NCBI GenBank assembly: GCA_028709805.1
Contig: JAQUTL010000006.1
Span: 1-64,000 of the forward strand
Length of the DNA stretch: 64,000 nt
Direction of reading: 5' to 3'
DNA from: Victivallaceae bacterium
GTDB taxonomy: Bacteria; Verrucomicrobiota; Lentisphaeria; Victivallales; Victivallaceae
Part shown: piece after piece, positions 51,201 through 60,283 of the stretch
How positions within the stretch are numbered: position 1 is the first letter of the stretch
How the letters are laid out: every line of letters begins with the position of its first letter
Notes under the pieces: model-generated
Databases searched by the model: none
Seen by the model: the letters and a program-made list of their open reading frames with translations, nothing else
What the model was told of the DNA's origin: nothing
Position numbers and translations under genes: made by a program

Positions 51201-51605
51201 ATGACTACGATCAAGACAAGAAATGTTACGGCGGCGCCGCGGCGCGGCGGCGTTGCAAGGGCGTCGGCCGGATTTTGGGTTCGGCTGGGGATCCTGGTGC
51301 AGGTGATGGCGCTGCTGGGCGGCATCTTTGTGCTGTTCAGCTATCGGGTGTCGCTCGGAGAAAAGCTTACCGCCACGGCGCGTGAGACCGCGAAGATCAA
51401 ACGTGAAATCCATGAACTCGACCGCGAGATCGAGGCGCTGAGAATAAAGAAAGAAGATTATTCGCGCTGGACCTATATCAAGGGACAGATCGACCGTTAT
51501 CAACTGGGACTGCGGGTGGCCGATCCGGCACAGCGCCGTCAGCTGGCGGTCTCCTATCCGAGAACCAGCGGCGTTTCGCGCGCGGCCGCCACCGCTCAGC
51601 GGTGA
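51201..51605 (+). CDS. ftsL: FtsL-like division protein
   Basis: 134 aa from ATG 51201; an ATG at 51174 would add nine residues but has no ribosome site. One membrane helix (about 27-47) is followed by a coiled coil (TARETAKIKREIHELDREIEALRIKKEDY). Small size, layout and position between rsmH and ftsI fit FtsL, the partner of FtsB and FtsQ in the divisome; sequence similarity alone is weak. Confidence 0.75.
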   Translation: MTTIKTRNVTAAPRRGGVARASAGFWVRLGILVQVMALLGGIFVLFSYRVSLGEKLTATARETAKIKREIHELDREIEALRIKKEDYSRWTYIKGQIDRYQLGLRVADPAQRRQLAVSYPRTSGVSRAAATAQR

Positions 51606-51626
51606 CGGTGGCCGGAGGCTTGTAAG

Positions 51627-53438
51627 GTGCGGAGCAATCGTGACCGGATATTGTCCAGAGTCGGGCTGCTGGCGGCGGTTCTGATCGGCTGTTCCGTTTT
51701 TCTGGCGGTGCATCTGTACCAGCTTCAGGTACGCGATCACGATATATATTTTGCCAAAGCCAAGGCTCGTTACACTGCCGTCACCACCACCAGCGGCAAG
51801 CGCGGCGAGGTGTTCGACCGCAACGGCAACATGCTGGTGGGGAACAAACCGTGCGAGGTGCTGGTGGCCGATCCGTCGCTGATTCCGCCGGAACAATGCG
51901 GCGCTCTGGCTGACATTCTCTGCTCTGAACTGCCGCTCGACCGCGAAACGGTGCTGCGCAAACTCAATACACGAATACGGATTGTGCAGCGCGGCAATGC
52001 GCCGCCGCGCGAGGTGGCGATCCGTTATGCGGTTATTGCCCGTCATGTCGATTTCGCGGTGGCGGGGCGGATCAGGGAAAAGGTGCGCGCGCTGAAACCG
52101 CGTTTGCCGCATGTGGCGTTTTTCAGCGAAGAGGAATATGTGCGCTATTATCCCAAGGGGGAGCTGTTGTCCAACGTGCTGGGGTTCACCAGTTATTCAA
52201 AAGGCGAGGATGTGCCGGTAAGCGGGGTGGAGCGGTCGTTCAATCAGTCGATGGTGCCGTCGAATGGAAAAATCCGCTACGAGCGCTCGCGTGACGGGTC
52301 GCAGCTGCCCTACGGCATGCGCGAGATCACCCGCGAGGAGAAGGACGGCATGAACATCTATCTGACGATTGACGAGGTGCTGCAGTCGATTGTCGAGGAG
52401 GAACTGGGCCATCTGTATGAGAAGTTCACGCCGCGAGTGGTGTGTGCGATTATGGCCGACCCGAAGACCGGGGAGATTTTGGCGCTGGCGCAGCGGCCGT
52501 CGTTCGATCCCAATGACCGCAGCCGCGAAATGATGGAGAACAAGCTGTCGTGGCGGCTGCTGTCCATGGACAGCCCGTTCGAGCCGGGTTCGATCATGAA
52601 AGCGCTTTCGATCTCGCTGGCGATCGACGACGGGACCGTGACCCCGGATACGATGATTGATGCCGAGGGAGGCGTCTGGTTTTACTGCGGCAAGCAGTTG
52701 AAGGACTCTTCGCGGCGCAATGTGATTCCGGTCTGGGTCGGGGTTCAGAAGTCGAGCAACATTGTCACCGCCAAGATCGGCCTGATGATGGGCGAGCGGC
52801 GGGTGTTTGACGGTCTGCGTTCGTTCGGCCTCGGACAGAAAACCGGCATTCCGCTTCAACCCGAGTCGACCGGCATCTTCCGGATGCCGAAAAACGACAA
52901 GTTGTGGGTGACCCGCGCTCCGATCGGCTACGGCATCGGCGTGACCCCGATGCAGATGGTCCGCGCCTACTGCGCTTTGGCCGATGGCGGCCGACTGCGC
53001 AAACTGCGGCTTTTCCATCACGCCGAAGACCCCGCCACCGGCGAAATCATCGAGCCGGCCGACGAGCCGCCGGTTCAGCTTTTCAGGCGCCCGGACACCG
53101 CTGCAAAAATGACCAATATGCTGAAGGCGGTGACCAAGGTGGGCGGAACCGCCAAGACTGCCGGCGTTCCCGGATTCGAGGTTGCCGGCAAGACCGGTAC
53201 CAGCCGCAAGGTGATAAACGGTCATTATGCCGAGGGGAAATATTTTTCGACGTTCATCGGCTATGTTCCGGCCGACGACCCGAAATTCGTGCTTATGATA
53301 ACGCTGGACGAGCCGCACGGTGCGTTGTACGGCGGCCTCACCGCCGGGCCGACGTTCCGGGCGATCTCCGAGCGCGCTTTGAAGTATCTCAATGTTGCCC
53401 CCGACCCGGCGCTGATGCCGGCGCCGAAAGGAAAGTAA
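51627..53438 (+). CDS. ftsI: class B penicillin-binding protein, division transpeptidase
   Basis: 603 aa from GTG 51627 with GGAGG 8 nt upstream. One membrane anchor, pedestal domain with SGKRGEVFDRNGNML, and a full transpeptidase domain: Ser322xxLys325 (PGSIMK), Ser376-Ser377-Asn378 and Lys522-Thr-Gly. It cross-links septal peptidoglycan. This protein has all catalytic motifs, unlike the pedestal-only protein at 44748. It is followed 1 nt later by murC. Confidence 0.95.
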   Translation: MRSNRDRILSRVGLLAAVLIGCSVFLAVHLYQLQVRDHDIYFAKAKARYTAVTTTSGKRGEVFDRNGNMLVGNKPCEVLVADPSLIPPEQCGALADILCSELPLDRETVLRKLNTRIRIVQRGNAPPREVAIRYAVIARHVDFAVAGRIREKVRALKPRLPHVAFFSEEEYVRYYPKGELLSNVLGFTSYSKGEDVPVSGVERSFNQSMVPSNGKIRYERSRDGSQLPYGMREITREEKDGMNIYLTIDEVLQSIVEEELGHLYEKFTPRVVCAIMADPKTGEILALAQRPSFDPNDRSREMMENKLSWRLLSMDSPFEPGSIMKALSISLAIDDGTVTPDTMIDAEGGVWFYCGKQLKDSSRRNVIPVWVGVQKSSNIVTAKIGLMMGERRVFDGLRSFGLGQKTGIPLQPESTGIFRMPKNDKLWVTRAPIGYGIGVTPMQMVRAYCALADGGRLRKLRLFHHAEDPATGEIIEPADEPPVQLFRRPDTAAKMTNMLKAVTKVGGTAKTAGVPGFEVAGKTGTSRKVINGHYAEGKYFSTFIGYVPADDPKFVLMITLDEPHGALYGGLTAGPTFRAISERALKYLNVAPDPALMPAPKGK

Positions 53439-53439
53439 A

Positions 53440-54840
53440 ATGTTTGACGGCAATTCATCGATTCATCTTGTGGGTGTCGGCGGCATCGGCATGAGCGGAC
53501 TGGCGCAGCTTTTGCGCGCGCTCGGCTGCCGGGTGTCGGGAAGCGACCGCGATATGTCGAGTCCGGAAAATCTCCGGCTGTTCGCGCTTCTGGAGAAGCA
53601 GGGAATCCGACTGTTTCCGCAGGATGGGTCGTTTGCCGGAGCGGTGAGTCCGGACTGCATCGTGTATTCAACTGCGGTCGAAGAGGGGAATCCCGACTTC
53701 GCGGCGGCGCCGGATATTCCGCGCATTCACCGGGCGGCGGCATTGGAACGGGCGATCGGGCTTTATGCCGCGGACGGCGTAACCGTGGCCGTCTCCGGCA
53801 GCGCCGGAAAGACCAGCGTCACCGCTTATCTGGCGGAAATGCTCAATCTTGCCGGTTTGGACGCCGGTTGTCTGGACGGCGGAATGGTCCGTTCATTCGC
53901 CGCCGGAGATTTTCCCGGAAATTTTCACTCGGGACGCAAATATTTTGTGTTCGAAGCGGACGAGAGCGACAAGAGTCTGCTTGACTATTCCGTCGACTAT
54001 GCGGTCATCCTGAATATCGGATGCGATCATTATGATGAGAAAGAGCTGGCACGCGTATTCGGAGAGTTTTTGAAGCGGGTCAGGAAGGGCGTGGTGATGT
54101 CCGGCAAAGTTTTCGAGCGGGTGAAGGATTCGGTTCCGCCGGGAATGAAGGTGATGACCTTCTCGGAAGAGGTGTCGCCCGTGCGCGGATCGGATGATTT
54201 TCAAGTTACGGAATACGGATTGTCTTCCGGACGGGCGTTTGCCGCAGTCAACGGCGGAGCGGTGTTCGCTCTGCCGCAGCCTGGAACGCACACCGCGTTG
54301 AATATGACGGCGGCAGCCGCCATGCTTGAGATGCTGGGAATAAAATGGAGCGACGTTTCGGCGTTGTCGGCTCAAGTGCGCGGTGCGGCCAGAAGGTTTG
54401 AATTTGTCGGCCGTCGCGGCGGTGCCGCCGTGTATGACGACTATGCCCATAATCCGCAGAAGCTCGCCTGCTGTCTGAAAACGGCGCAGAGCCTTGCGCC
54501 GGCCGGCCGGGTTGTGATGGTTTGGCAGCCGCACGGCTACCGTCCGCTGGGGTTCATGCGGGATGAGCTTGGCGCCGAACTTCGGAAGACGCTTCGTCCG
54601 CAAGATGTGTTCATGCTGCTTGAACCGTTTTATGCCGGAGGCTCAAGCTCGTTTTCACCGCATGCCTCCGAGGTGACGGCGGGATGGGCCATTTCCAATG
54701 TATTTGCGCCGGCCGGGCGGAACGAGGTCGAAATTTTTGTTTCAACCGGATTGCATTCCGGCGACATTCTGCTGATTTGCGGCGCCAGGGATAATTCCCT
54801 GCCGGGTTGGGCGGCAAATTTTTCCGACGGCGACCGATAG
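53440..54840 (+). CDS. murC: UDP-N-acetylmuramate-alanine ligase
   Basis: 466 aa. The Rossmann start IHLVGVGGIGMSGLAQLL and YDDYAHNPQKL of the C-terminal domain identify MurC, or less likely the related recycling ligase Mpl. The ATP loop reads SGSAGKTS (Gly120-Ser126), where most MurC have GTHGKTT, so a conserved His is replaced. FEADESDKSLL is the metal/ATP site. It ends the short dcw cluster; murE, murF, mraY, murD, ftsW and murG are not here. Confidence 0.88.
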   Translation: MFDGNSSIHLVGVGGIGMSGLAQLLRALGCRVSGSDRDMSSPENLRLFALLEKQGIRLFPQDGSFAGAVSPDCIVYSTAVEEGNPDFAAAPDIPRIHRAAALERAIGLYAADGVTVAVSGSAGKTSVTAYLAEMLNLAGLDAGCLDGGMVRSFAAGDFPGNFHSGRKYFVFEADESDKSLLDYSVDYAVILNIGCDHYDEKELARVFGEFLKRVRKGVVMSGKVFERVKDSVPPGMKVMTFSEEVSPVRGSDDFQVTEYGLSSGRAFAAVNGGAVFALPQPGTHTALNMTAAAAMLEMLGIKWSDVSALSAQVRGAARRFEFVGRRGGAAVYDDYAHNPQKLACCLKTAQSLAPAGRVVMVWQPHGYRPLGFMRDELGAELRKTLRPQDVFMLLEPFYAGGSSSFSPHASEVTAGWAISNVFAPAGRNEVEIFVSTGLHSGDILLICGARDNSLPGWAANFSDGDR

Positions 54841-54867
54841 TTTATTCGTCGCCGGGAAATATTTTTT
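54828..54867 (+). terminator. terminator of the dcw cluster
   Basis: CGGCGAC (54828-54834) pairs with GTCGCCG (54848-54854), followed after seven bases by six T. The left arm is inside the last codons of murC. Confidence 0.6.
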
Positions 54868-54899
54868 AAAGAAGTTGCATTTTTTTTGCATATTTCCTC

Positions 54900-54928
54900 T
54901 TGAATAAATGGGGATTGTCGTGTATAAT
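54900..54928 (+). promoter_or_regulatory. near-consensus promoter of the pseudopilin gene
   Basis: TTGAAT (54900-54905), a 17-bp spacer and a perfect TATAAT (54923-54928). The leader of about 100 nt is A+T-rich. The strength of the promoter agrees with an abundant surface protein. Confidence 0.85.
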
Positions 54929-55032
54929 GTAGTCAGTAGCAGTATGATTGCAGGATTTTTTGGCTCTGACGTTATGTGGAAGATAAAAAATAAGTTTCAT
55001 GCTTAAACAAAAATGTTGAAAGGATGCAGGTA

Positions 55033-55956
55033 ATGAAGAAGAAGTTTACTTTGATCGAACTGTTGGTCGTGATTGCGATTATCGCAATTCTGGCGGCGAT
55101 GCTTTTGCCGTCGCTCGCTCGTGCGCGAGAAATGGCAAAGCGCATCAACTGCGCCGGCAACCTCAGACAGTCGCTTCAGGCCTTTTCGCTCTACAGCCAG
55201 AACAATGCCGGCTGGGTGGTTCTGAACGCGCATAACAATCCGTGGTACATCTATGGCTCCATGCCGCAGGAAATGGGGCTTGAGATTTCTGCGTTGACTC
55301 CGACCAGCAAACTTGAGGAGTCGCTGCCTTCCAAGATTACCGATGAGGATATTAAGAAGAAGTATGATCCGGAGCGTCGCTCGGCGACCCATTGCCCCAG
55401 TGCCACCAATACGAGCGACCAGAGCGTGGCGTATTTGGCATGTTTTGGCACCCCGTCGTTCTCCGAGATCAACGATCTTGGCAGCGGTTCCAGCGAAGAA
55501 GCTGTGAAGTACACCTACAAACGTCAGCGTTTTGAGTTTAAATTGCCGAGTGACAATAACAACGCTGGGTTTGATAAGGAGCCGTTCAGCGATACTGGAT
55601 TCTATGCGAATATTACCCTTTGCCCGTCGCAGACCACTTATATCATGCTTGGCGATACCGTTACCGGAAAGTCTGGCGTGTCTGTTCAGGAGAATCCGTT
55701 GAAAGGCAGTGAGTATTTCACTTTCGCCCGTAATATGTACAACGACAACTTTGTCAGCAGCCGCTTGAGCGGCATGCCCACCATGCTGGTTACCCGGCAC
55801 AATGGTGTTGGCAACGTTGGTTATGGTGACGGCCACGTGGACACCACCACTGATCGTACTGCGCTGTGGGAACGTTCCAAGATCCAGATGATCTTCACCA
55901 CTCCCGCCGGCACCAAGTACTATGATATTGAAGGCGACAACGAAAGCACCAACTAA
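55033..55956 (+). CDS. type II secretion/pilin-like prepilin protein of the PVC type
   Basis: 307 aa from ATG 55033 (AAAGGA 9 nt upstream). The prepilin motif is [27 protein letters not shown], written here as its parts: cleavage before Phe, Glu at position 5 of the mature protein, and a long hydrophobic helix. [17 protein letters not shown] and a late GDGHVD motif are typical of the very large family in Lentisphaerae and Planctomycetes. Its codon use is less G+C-rich than its neighbours. It is a single-gene transcript with strong promoter and terminator. Confidence 0.9.
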   Translation: MKKKFTLIELLVVIAIIAILAAMLLPSLARAREMAKRINCAGNLRQSLQAFSLYSQNNAGWVVLNAHNNPWYIYGSMPQEMGLEISALTPTSKLEESLPSKITDEDIKKKYDPERRSATHCPSATNTSDQSVAYLACFGTPSFSEINDLGSGSSEEAVKYTYKRQRFEFKLPSDNNNAGFDKEPFSDTGFYANITLCPSQTTYIMLGDTVTGKSGVSVQENPLKGSEYFTFARNMYNDNFVSSRLSGMPTMLVTRHNGVGNVGYGDGHVDTTTDRTALWERSKIQMIFTTPAGTKYYDIEGDNESTN

Positions 55957-55985
55957 TAAATACGGTTGTGCGCTATTGCTTTCCG

Positions 55986-56019
55986 CTCCGGAACGGATTA
56001 CCGTTCCGGAGTTTTTTTT
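55986..56019 (+). terminator. rho-independent terminator of the pseudopilin gene
   Basis: CTCCGGAACGG (55986-55996) pairs perfectly with CCGTTCCGGAG (56001-56011) around a 4-nt loop, followed by eight T. Confidence 0.93.
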
Positions 56020-56155
56020 ATTTTAGGTTGATTGTTTGTTATGCGTATGGCGTTTACAGAGTGGTCAAATAGCATAAGGTGCCTCAAAAAATGCGGAATA
56101 TGTCTTCCGCAACTCTTGCATTTAAAACAAGAACATGTATATTAAAGAGTGACAT

Positions 56156-56232
56156 GGGGCAGTAGCTCAGTTGGCTAGAGCGATACGTTCGCAACGTATA
56201 GGTCGAGGGTTCGACTCCCTTCTGCTCCACCA
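56156..56232 (+). tRNA. tRNA-Ala (anticodon CGC)
   Basis: Acceptor GGGGCAG (56156-56162) pairs with CTGCTCC (56222-56228), including the G3-U70 pair that marks alanine tRNAs. Anticodon stem ATACG/CGTAT encloses the loop TTCGCAA, giving anticodon CGC, which reads GCG. The T-arm has GGTTCGACTCC. The discriminator A and CCA (56230-56232) are encoded, followed by a T-run. Accessory DNA begins right after it, so it may be an integration site. Confidence 0.95.
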
Positions 56233-56706
56233 TTTTTTGTTAATCTCCGTCACGATGACACATCGCTGACGGATTTTTTGTGTTAGCTTTTGTGGCTGAT
56301 TATCAATGGATTGCAGAGATTGACGATTCTCTGTTTTGCGCGGTCGCGGCCATTCCTGCCGTTCCGCCGAAGCCCGTCTCCGGCAAATTCTCTGTTTGCC
56401 CGTGTCACGTGACACATCGATTCAAAAATTACAATGAATTAATTTGTAACACTTTATGACTTTTGCCATTTTTATGGGTTGCTGAAAACGCGAAATGGGT
56501 TGATTTTTCAAAAAACGGCGCAGTGTTGATTTTCGGGATTTCCGGTGCTTCCGGGATGGCGAAAATCGTATGCGAGTGCCATTTACACTCAAATCGATGT
56601 GTCACGAAAAATCGCTGTTTTCTCATAATTGTGCTAAGCGGTGAGAAAATGATCTGATTTTCTTGAAAAAATCAGTAACACTTTTCCCCAAAAGAAAGGT
56701 GTCATC
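56233..56706. other. non-coding stretch with repeated TGACACATCG sites
   Basis: No gene is visible. TGACACATCG occurs at 56256-56265 and 56411-56420, and in reverse at 56596-56605. A perfect 14-bp palindrome GTGTCACGTGACAC is at 56402-56415. GTAACACTTT occurs directly repeated at 56446-56455 and 56675-56684. The stretch lies between the tRNA and a transposase fragment, so these are probably traces of transposon ends. Confidence 0.55.
56409..56605. repeat. 197-bp segment bounded by 14-bp inverted repeats, MITE-like
   Basis: GTGACACATCGATT (56409-56422) is the exact reverse complement of AATCGATGTGTCAC (56592-56605). The inside is A+T-richer than the surroundings and has no open gene. Size and ends fit a miniature inverted-repeat element or a pair of regulator sites. 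No target duplication is seen. Confidence 0.5.
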
Positions 56707-58356
56707 CTGAAAGATCATCCAATCAACGGGCCAAATCAATCCAAAATTCGCTATTCGGCTGCCGATAAACTCAGAGTTGCTAAACTCTACATTGACGAGG
56801 GCTATACCCGCGAGCAACTGCACCTCCAGCTGCATGTCGGCAAAAGCGCCATTTCCCGCTGGGGTAAACTCTATCAGGAAAACGGCGCCGCGGCTTTTAC
56901 CGCTCCGCCAGCTGCACCGATAACACCCAATCCTGCGCCTCCAGCTCAGGATTCAATCGCCGTCCAGATCATTGAACACAAAAAAGCTCATCCCGATCAC
57001 GGCCACAAACGCATCACCCAGATATTCCGCCGTTTTCTCGGTCTGCCGGTGACCGCCGGCCGGGTTCGCCGGGTACTTGAGTCTCAACATCTTCAACCTC
57101 CATCGCCAACACGGAGAAAACGCCCGTCCCCGGCCGCGACCCGGTTTTTCGAACGCCGCTCCCCTAATGAACTCTGGCATACCGACGTGATGTATTTCAT
57201 CATGCCCAACCGTGAAAAAGTGTTCGTTATCGGCTATCTCGACGATTATTCACGCTATATCGTCGGTCTCGATGTTTTTCACCGGCAGACCGTTGCCAAC
57301 ACGCTGGATCTTCTGAAAACCGCCTGCGGCGATTATGTGTTCCCCAAGGAGATTCTGACCGATGGAGGACGTCAGTTCGTCAGCTGGACCGGCAACAATC
57401 AGTTCGGGAGCTATCTGCGCAACCACGTTTTTCTTGCAAGAAGCCTTGGACTTATGGCGAATTGCCATGAAAAATATTGTGACTGTCAGACCGGCGCTGG
57501 CGGCTGGTATTACCGGGTGCATATTTCCGGCGACCTGTCCCCGATTCCGTGCCGCAGAAAACGGCATGTATTCAATATTCGCCTGCAAAAGAAGAATGTA
57601 TTGCGGACGGGATTTTCCGTGGAAGAATTGCCGGAGGATGATTTTTTCGGATTTGAACTGGACGGTGACCATCTGTATGTGGACGGGAACTTTATGGTTC
57701 ATCACAATACGGGAAAATCGATTGTAATTGCCAAGATCGTTTCCGATGCAGTCAAAAATTGGAACGGACGCGCTCTGATTTTGGCGCATGTGAAAGAGCT
57801 GTTGGAGCAGAACGCGGGAAAAATCAAAGCGTTGTGTCCCGACATTCCCATCGGGATTTTTTCCGCCGGATTGAAGAGACGCGACACCTCCGAAGCCGTG
57901 ATCGTCGCCGGAATCCAGTCGGTTTACGATAAGGCGTGTGATCTTGGCGCGTTTGATGTCATCATCGTGGACGAATCGCATTTGATCGCCCCGGACGGCG
58001 ACGGGATGTACCGCACATTCCTCAAAGATATGAAAGTCATCAATCCGCACGTCCGGGTGATCGGGCTTACCGCGACCCCGTTTCGGCTCAAAGGCGGTCT
58101 GATCTGCCAGCCGGAAAACATCTTGAATGAAGTGTGTTATGAGGCCGGATTGAAAGAGATGATTGCGGACGAATATCTTTCCCCGCTTATTTCCAAGGCC
58201 GGACGCGCCGAAGCGAAACTCGACGGTCTGCGCATTCGCGGCGGGGAATTTATCGCCGACGAAGTGTCTTCCGCGATGGACACCGACGAATTGGTATCCT
58301 CCGCCTGCCGGGAGATTGTTGAACCGACCCGCGACCGCAAAGCAAATCCGTGCTGA
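56707..58356 (+). pseudogene. chimeric frame: DDE transposase fragment, intein end and helicase N-part
   Basis: The frame is open from 56653. There is no ATG until far downstream; CTG at 56707 behind AAAGG is the likely original start of the transposase. Transposase part to about 57430: HTH (DKLRVAKLYIDEGYTREQLHLQ), then an rve domain with Asp in WHTDVMYF and EILTDGGRQF; the final catalytic Glu is lost. The frame then continues as an intein C-terminus, then helicase from 57709 (TGKSIVIAKIV, DESH, LTATPFR) to a stop at 58354 made by a frameshift. It is a fusion by rearrangement, or an assembly join, and not a normal gene. Confidence 0.8.
57431..57708 (+). other. C-terminal part of an intein
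   Basis: About 92 residues ending in the intein splice block: the block F-like FGFELDGDHLYVDGN followed by FMVHHN (block G), then Thr as the first extein residue (TGKS). The host site, within the P-loop of an ATPase, is a classical intein site. The N-terminal splicing block and the endonuclease are missing, replaced by transposase sequence, so it cannot splice as it stands. The boundary with the transposase is estimated. Confidence 0.8.
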
Positions 58357-59384
58357 TTTTTACCACCAGCGTTGACCACTGCAAGCATGTAGCGGAAAAG
58401 ATCGCCGCGTTTTCCGGCAGGGAATGCGCGATTGTGACCGGCGACACCAACCAAAGCGAACGCGCCGAGATTATCGACCGTTTCAAGGGAAAAGTCATTC
58501 CGGCGGATCTCTTTGGAACGCCGAAGCCGCCGCTCAAATTCTTGTCGAATGTCAACGTTTTGACTACCGGGTTTGACGCGCCGAACACGGATTGCGTCGT
58601 GTTGCTTCGCCCGACCAACAGCGCCGGACTTCTGGTGCAGATGATCGGGCGCGGAACCCGGCTCAGTCCCGAAACCGGAAAGACCAATTGCCTCGTGTTG
58701 GACTATGGCTGCAACATTCTCCGTCACGGCCCGGTGGATATGATCCGCGTCAAAGAGCCGGGCTCAGGAAAAGGCGGCGACGCCCCGGCGAAGAAGTGTC
58801 CGCAATGTCTGGCACTGATTCATGCGGCGTATTCGGCGTGTCCCGAATGCTGGTATGTGTTTCCTCCGCCGGAAACGAGCAATATTTCCAGGACGGCCTC
58901 CAGCGCCGGGGTGCTTTCCGGTCAGGTGGATTATACGGATTATGAGGTGCAGGGGACCTATTATGTCGTCCATGAAAAGCGGTATGCCGATCCCGGCACC
59001 CCGAAGACCATGCGCGTCGATTATCAAATCGGCTTCAACGATTTCAAATCGGAATGGGTTTGCCCGGAACACACCGGATACGCCCATGGAAAGTTTGAAA
59101 AGTGGTGGCGTGAACGTGCGGCATTGGGCTGTCCGGTTCCGAAGACCGCACACGAAGCCGTTTCGTTGGCCAACGAGGGGCTTCTGGCTGAACCGGAATC
59201 GATCACCGTCAAAACGGTCGCGGGCGAGAAATTCGACCGGATTACGGGCTGGAGGCTGAAAGAACGTCCCGCCATGCGTGAACCCGGCGACGATTCCAAT
59301 GAACACGATGACCGGCATTCCAACAGACCGGAGGACATCGGATTCAAAACCGAACCGTTGGACGATCCTGAAATACCGTTTTAA
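58350..59384 (+). pseudogene. C-terminal part of a superfamily II helicase
   Basis: 344 aa reading frame starting at GTG 58350. It continues the helicase of the preceding frame: SVLIFTTSVDHCKHVAEKI, LTTGFDAPNTD, QMIGRGTRLS (motif VI), then a CPQC...CPEC zinc ribbon and a C-terminal domain found in phage-type helicases of the COG1061 group. The break is caused by a direct duplication GCAAA-GCAAA at 58337-58346; with one copy the frame would read DRKSVLIFTTS. The C-terminal half has no other damage seen. Confidence 0.85.
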
Positions 59385-59600
59385 TCTTCGCACGTATCGT
59401 TTGGAGCGGCAATCATATCCGATGTCAGCAACTTTGCCGGAATATAGAAACACAAGAGGTATTCGCAAGCGATCTTAGGTTTTCCGAGGATGATTTAGGT
59501 GCTCTTAGGTATTAACAAATCAGGCATTTTTTGAATGTGCGGACACGGTATTTGATGTCTCCGCGCGGGTGTGCGGGCTGAGTGTGCGGAGCCGCGGCAC
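59385..59600. other. non-coding stretch with short direct repeats, possible element end
   Basis: TTAGGT occurs at 59475-59480, 59495-59500 and 59505-59510, at spacings of 20 and 10 bp. GTGCGG occurs at 59537-59542, 59571-59576 and 59584-59589. No gene is visible. Clustered short repeats beyond the last cargo gene are expected at an end bound by a Mu-type transposase. Confidence 0.4.
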
Positions 59601-59630
59601 AAAAAAAAGAGGCGCCCACGTCGGGCGCCT
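59601..59630 (-). terminator. terminator of the Mu-type element operon
   Basis: AGGCGCCC (59610-59617) pairs with GGGCGCCT (59623-59630). On the minus strand the hairpin is followed by eight T (59608-59601), just after the formyltransferase-like gene. Confidence 0.88.
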
Positions 59631-59638
59631 TGTTGTTG

Positions 59639-60283
59639 TTATCTTATTACCTGATACCCCGGCGGCAGCGCACCAAGTTGCGGCAACTCCGGGCGGAACA
59701 GCGGCGGCGAATCCAGCGACGGTTCCCATGTGGCGGATGCCTCGTCCTGCATAACCATGACCAGGCGACCGGCGGCGATGTCGTCGAGCGTTCGGTCGAT
59801 CAGCCGGACGCCCATTGGGAACAGCTTGTCGCGCCAGAGGGTGGACGCGGTGTCGTCCGGGGCGACTACACAGTGTTCCTGCGCCGCGATTGGCCCGGCG
59901 TCGATATTGTCGGTCAGCCAGTAGACGCTGCCGCCGGCAACGCGATCACGCTGGCGGATTGTCCACTTAACTGCGTCACGGCCTCGATGTATTGGCAATA
60001 ATGACGGATGATAGCCAATCGCGCCAATGCGAAGGCGGTTTCTAACCGCGGCGGAGACGAACAAATGCGAATGCGCGGCGATCAAGAGGTCGCATCCTGA
60101 CGGCATTGTCGTTGACCGCAGCTCGTCATGGCGCACAGGTGCGCCGATTCGGCGCGCGGCGTCTGCCACCCGATCCGCCGGCGGACAATACACCGCGACA
60201 ACGCGGACGTCATTGCGTGCGGCGATTGACTCAAGCACGGCGCGACCGAACGAGCGCTGCGCCGCCAGTATTACGTTAATCAC
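59639..60283 (-). CDS. formyltransferase-fold protein in a mobile element
   Basis: 214 aa from GTG 60283 (AGGTGG upstream), overlapping the previous stop by 8 bp. The fold of methionyl-tRNA/GAR formyltransferases is shown by INVILAAQ, GYHPSLLPIHRGRDAVKW and WLTDNIDAGPI. His92 and Asp128 match two of the three catalytic residues; the Asn is replaced by Gly90. No C-terminal tRNA-binding domain is present. It may formylate an amino group made by the GNAT partner or on a base or nucleotide sugar; this is inference. It is the last gene of the operon. Confidence 0.83.
   Translation of the reverse strand: MINVILAAQRSFGRAVLESIAARNDVRVVAVYCPPADRVADAARRIGAPVRHDELRSTTMPSGCDLLIAAHSHLFVSAAVRNRLRIGAIGYHPSLLPIHRGRDAVKWTIRQRDRVAGGSVYWLTDNIDAGPIAAQEHCVVAPDDTASTLWRDKLFPMGVRLIDRTLDDIAAGRLVMVMQDEASATWEPSLDSPPLFRPELPQLGALPPGYQVIR

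Noticed and set aside
57049-57430. active IS transposase
   Set aside because: The third catalytic acidic residue is missing and no matching right end follows.
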